NCBI GenBank assembly: GCA_034620365.1
Contig: JAQGEQ010000287.1
Coordinates: 124,001-188,000 of the forward strand
Source: Pegea sp. RAD2-039
Taxonomy: Eukaryota; Chordata; Thaliacea; Salpida; Salpidae
Direction: 5' to 3'
Length of the DNA: 64,000 nucleotides
The notes under the pieces are model-generated. The model ran no database searches. It was given only the letters and a program-made list of their open reading frames with translations, and had not been told where the DNA came from. Position numbers and translations under genes: made by a program. Shown piece after piece: positions 59,989 through 64,000 of this stretch. Within the stretch, counting starts at the first letter, position 1. Every line of letters begins with the position of its first letter.

Positions 59989-62900
59989 AATAAGCTTATA
60001 AAAATAGCTCATTTATTTTTGACGGTAATAAACTGCATGTCATTATTCGCAGTCAAAATAATTTTAATATATCCTTTGATTATATCGATTTAGAATATAA
60101 ATACATACATGCAAGCGTTGATGATGTTATATAACATCAAATTTTACGTTTAAAAATTGTCAGTAGATCAAATATGGTGTTAGTTTAATAAGACCGAAAT
60201 AAAAAAAAACAAATAAACCCAGTAAAGCTTATTCATACATATTAATCATCAAAATAGTATAGAACTAAATTATTACAAAACCTAAATCTGCTTAAGTTAC
60301 AAAACATTTTGTAAATAAAAAATCATATTCAAATAATAAAAACAACTTTTTAAAACTTCTTGAGTTTTTTGCACATCCATTTTTTGTAAATTTTGCTTAA
60401 AAAACTGTTAACCTTATGTAATACTCAATGCAACAAAAAATTATCCTCACTACATATACTTTTAAGTTTTTTAAAAACTAGCTTGCTTATAATATTATTT
60501 AAATATAAACATTTAAAATAAAAAGACTACTGAAAGTTACTTTAAGCTAACAGCTTTGAATTAGATAAATATTTTTAATTTCTATGATTACAGTATAGAC
60601 TGTATTATCTTTAACTCATAATATTATTTAATAAAAAAATAACAATTTTTAAACATTTGTTATTGAGAGCAATTTGAACTTTCTTGCGTTTTTAATAATA
60701 TTCCAAAGAAATAAAACTACATAAAACAAGAAAGTTTTTTTTTTCTCATAATTTGTTTTTGCTTCTATTTTGAAAATCTGTTTCTAAATTTAAATAAATT
60801 ATACATCAAGCTATAAACGAACTATTATTCTGTACTAAGTTATACAAGAAAACAATAAAAAGTAAGAAACTCTTACAAATCAATGTAAATGTAATTCTTT
60901 CATTATGAAAATGAAATGTACTTACCATAAAATAATTAGTTAAGCTGTTAGAATTATGAACTCACTAAAGTATTTGTAAATAAACTGTAACACAGCTGAC
61001 TTGAATTCAATTTTGATCTCTATCTTTAAAAAGATCTCTTTAAGCAATGAAACAACACCACAATAATAACTGATTTAAGTTTATCTTATATGTAAAAAAA
61101 TAAATCCAGCTATACATTGAAAATATCATTTATTGTACATCTTTTCAAATTAACTAAGTTTTTTATGAAGAAGCTTGAAAAAAAAGTTTGCTTATGACAA
61201 AGAAAAATAGCTATTTAAAACTTTAGCAAATGTTATTTGGCTATATATACAAAACTTAATATTTATATGAAAATGTTTTAAATTTCTTTCTATCTCTTAA
61301 AAGTTTCTTAGCTTTGAAATTATTCAAATTTTTTTAAAGTCATATATAATTTCACTTATTTTATATTCAATTAAATATGATATTAAATGATATAATAAGA
61401 CAATAAAAATTCATTTATTTTGTTATGAACTACATTTAGATAAAATTATTATACAGTTTGTTTGAAAAATGAGTATAATTTTTTATAAAAATTGCTTCCA
61501 TTCTTAAAGTTTATGATACTTCATGTTGTCAAATAGTTTAATAAAGTTAATGAAATAGAAGAAGATTTTTAAGACTGTAATCGAATATTTTAGTTTGAAA
61601 TTTTTGATAAACTTTAAAAAAATATATCTGTTTAAAGTTCACCTTTAGCAGTAAAATCTCTAATTTTTTGTATAAGTAAAAAAATAAAAACTGATAATAG
61701 TAAGTAGAAAAATTGTAATTAGTATCTTAGTATAATTATAAGATAATCTATAGATTAAAGTGGTATAAGAAATAAATGAGAATAAATCGATTTCATCTTT
61801 TTTATGAATAATTAATAGAAAATACAATAAAAAATAATTTACAAACCATAGACTTTGAAAACCTAATTATCTGCTTGTGTTTATACTGCTACTTCTAATC
61901 AAATTAAGTACACCACAAGTTTGCTTATAAAATATAAAAGAAAATATTTCTAGGTTATTTGACCTGAAAAACAGCTTATTTTTCAAGACAAAACTTTTCT
62001 TGATATATCAAAATTTATATACAGGTATAAACATTGCTTAAAATTAAATAAATTTGTACAGTTTTTGGGTTTTGTAGATCTTTAAGTACAGAAGTATCTT
62101 TAAGCAGTTTTTACTTGAGCATTTGTGATTAGCATTGTTTACATATTATTAAGAAAAATTGTTTATTTATAAAAAACTATTTCTTTAAATTTGAACAATT
62201 TTTTAATCAGTTCTAAAATGAAGAAAAAAGTTAGTAAATATATTTTCTATTAATAAAACTAAAAGTTAAACTTCAAATTTCTTTTTTTACTTTATTAAAA
62301 TGTCTAAAAAGTTAAAAAATAATACCTAAATAAATGTATCTATTACCATGGAGTTTAATCAAAAAGTAAATAATATAATTTTGATATCTTTAGAATCAAC
62401 TTTAGAATCATAAATTGAATTTAACATCAAAACTTATTTATAGAAAAGTAACAGCATGCTATAAGATTTTAGAACTTCAAGAAGGCATTTAAATAAACTT
62501 AGTTTCAATGATGTATTTTGTTGGTAAATTTTCTTATCCGCTTTATAAATAAACACAATTTTAAGACCTTACACAAAAAGAATGGTTTTTAAAATTGTTT
62601 TTTATATAAACAGCAAACTTTTAAGAATTTGCATTTAAACTTTAGAATGGACAAAAATAGAAATAGATTCTAACGTGTTTGACAAATCCTAAACTTAGAT
62701 AAATAGATAAGATATTATACAGTTTTTACATTAAAAATCTAATTTTAACCCTACAAAAGAGATGAAAAGTTAATATATATTGTTTTAGAAAACTAGTTAC
62801 GTTAGTTGTTATCACGTATACTTTAATATTATACATTTATTAGTAATAAGCTGGAAGATAATGCTTTAAAAATGTTTACTGAGTGTGGTATTTAAAATCA

Positions 62901-64000
62901 CTTTTGCTCGTTAGAGTCTAATTGGTAAGTTAAATATCTTATATCACAGCTTGATTGACAAGCAGTTTGATAAATTGTTATTTTTTCAACCTGCCATTTC
63001 ACATATGTTGGCAACAAAAGGAATGCTCTCCATTTCTTACAAACCATATCACATGACCACTGTAAAGAAAAATCAATTGCAGTTGTAACAAATTGAAAGA
63101 TTTTATCAAAATATACTGTATCGAGTCGAATTTTGAAATAAAACTTGTTCAGCTATTTCTTTTTAGTTTACAAATGCTGTTATACATTTGGATGAAATTT
63201 ATGAAAGATAATTCGAAAAAGTATAGATCAAAAGATGATAAAAACTACATCAATTTTAAGCATAATTTTGTTTAACTCGCCTGTCAATTTACATCATATA
63301 TTATAGATGAACACTTATCTCATGTTATGAGAACTCAAAACTGTTAAAAAAAGAAGATGAAATCTAAAGACTGATTAAATCAAATGTAAAAATAACAAAA
63401 AGTTAAAATATAGCCTAAAGTACTTTGCACTATTCTTTAGCAGCGTAGAAAACTTACTTTGTGAAAATTGTGCCATTATAAGCATTCACAGCTACTATTG
63501 CTTATTTTTATATTCTTATAACTACTATATAGCCCATAAAGTTTATACTAAACACTTTGAATACATATCTTAAGCAGTTTTGATTTCTATCAAGAATACT
63601 TTCAATTATGTCGAGTAAGACTTTGTTTCAGAAAAACTTCTTATTTATCAGTTTTTAGATAATTACTTTAGCATAATACTAGTCACAGCAAATATAATAA
63701 CTAAAAAATTTGATTGCAAAATATTTGGACTTCAGTTACAGGAAGTTATATGATCTGACGTCATATATTATACGTGCTTTCTTTTTAGAACAAAACAATT
63801 CACTACTGTGAAAATGATATGCCACATAACTTTAAAATTAATAAGATAGACTAAAAAACACTAATTTTATATTTGAAACTAAAAATTAAGAAATTTTATG
63901 AAAGAACGATAAGTAGTTTTACTTCCTTTATCATTAAGCGATTAGAAAATCAAAAGTAAAGTTATCAAACTTTTAATATCTAATCATCTGCACGAAAATA
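59989..64000. other. Long AT-rich stretch to the window end
   Basis: About 4 kb of A/T-rich sequence without a supported gene. A 60-codon plus frame at 63093-63275 and a slightly GC-richer patch near 62990-63060 are not convincing. Confidence 0.4.

Overview
The window is animal genomic DNA: very AT-rich (about 70-75% A+T by eye), with genes split by short GT-AG introns (mostly 45-300 bases), long gene-free AT-rich stretches, and several retrotransposon families. Nothing bacterial or viral was seen. The base composition and compact introns would fit a lophotrochozoan or gnathiferan such as a monogonont rotifer, but that is a guess; the phylum cannot be fixed from this window.

Layout. Positions 28-7945 (minus) hold most of a MADD/Rab3-GEP (DENN-domain) gene. 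I rebuilt 28 constitutive exons plus one phase-symmetric cassette exon; the last exons lie beyond position 1. From 10236 to 15140 there are copies of a CR1/Jockey-type LINE: one with an open 567-codon RT frame, a rearranged copy facing it tail to tail, and a separate 5' ORF1 fragment. At 15860-17598 (plus) lies an intact six-exon phytanoyl-CoA dioxygenase-family gene. It faces a broken minus-strand coding region ending in an in-frame heptad coiled-coil repeat (17658-18235). At 19875-22638 (minus) I assembled an 11-exon gene for an unrecognised 296-residue protein with two basic clusters and a C-terminal CaaX box (CTVM). At 26905-28412 (plus) is a Myb/SANT-like DNA-binding gene with a LINE tail in its first intron. 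At 42696-43519 (minus) is a very small HP1 (chromodomain plus chromoshadow) gene, and at 54819-55379 (minus) a TNFAIP8/TIPE-family gene.

Mobile and repeated DNA. LINE fragments sharing one 3' hairpin tail lie at 23940, 24660, 27121, 28988, 35775-36850, 39350-40510 and 46985-48100. Ty3/gypsy-like LTR remains lie at 25245 (solo LTR), 32590-34085 (LTR-gag-LTR), 36850-38960 (minus) and, more diverged, 48545 and 53067. tRNA-headed SINEs occur at 4760, 34440 and 40157; the last ends in the LINE's own 3' tail. Two pairs of long direct repeats (about 0.55 kb and 1.8 kb) bracket the region of the TIPE gene.

The host genes are unrelated in function (Rab GTPase activation, 2-oxoglutarate oxygenase, chromatin binding, lipid-binding/death regulation) and form no operon or evident cluster. 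The best candidates for something undescribed are the CaaX protein gene, the MADD cassette exon, the SINE-LINE tail-sharing pair and the unclassified 1.8-kb duplicated repeat. All exon models were made by eye from splice signals and reading phase, so coordinates may be off by a base or two.
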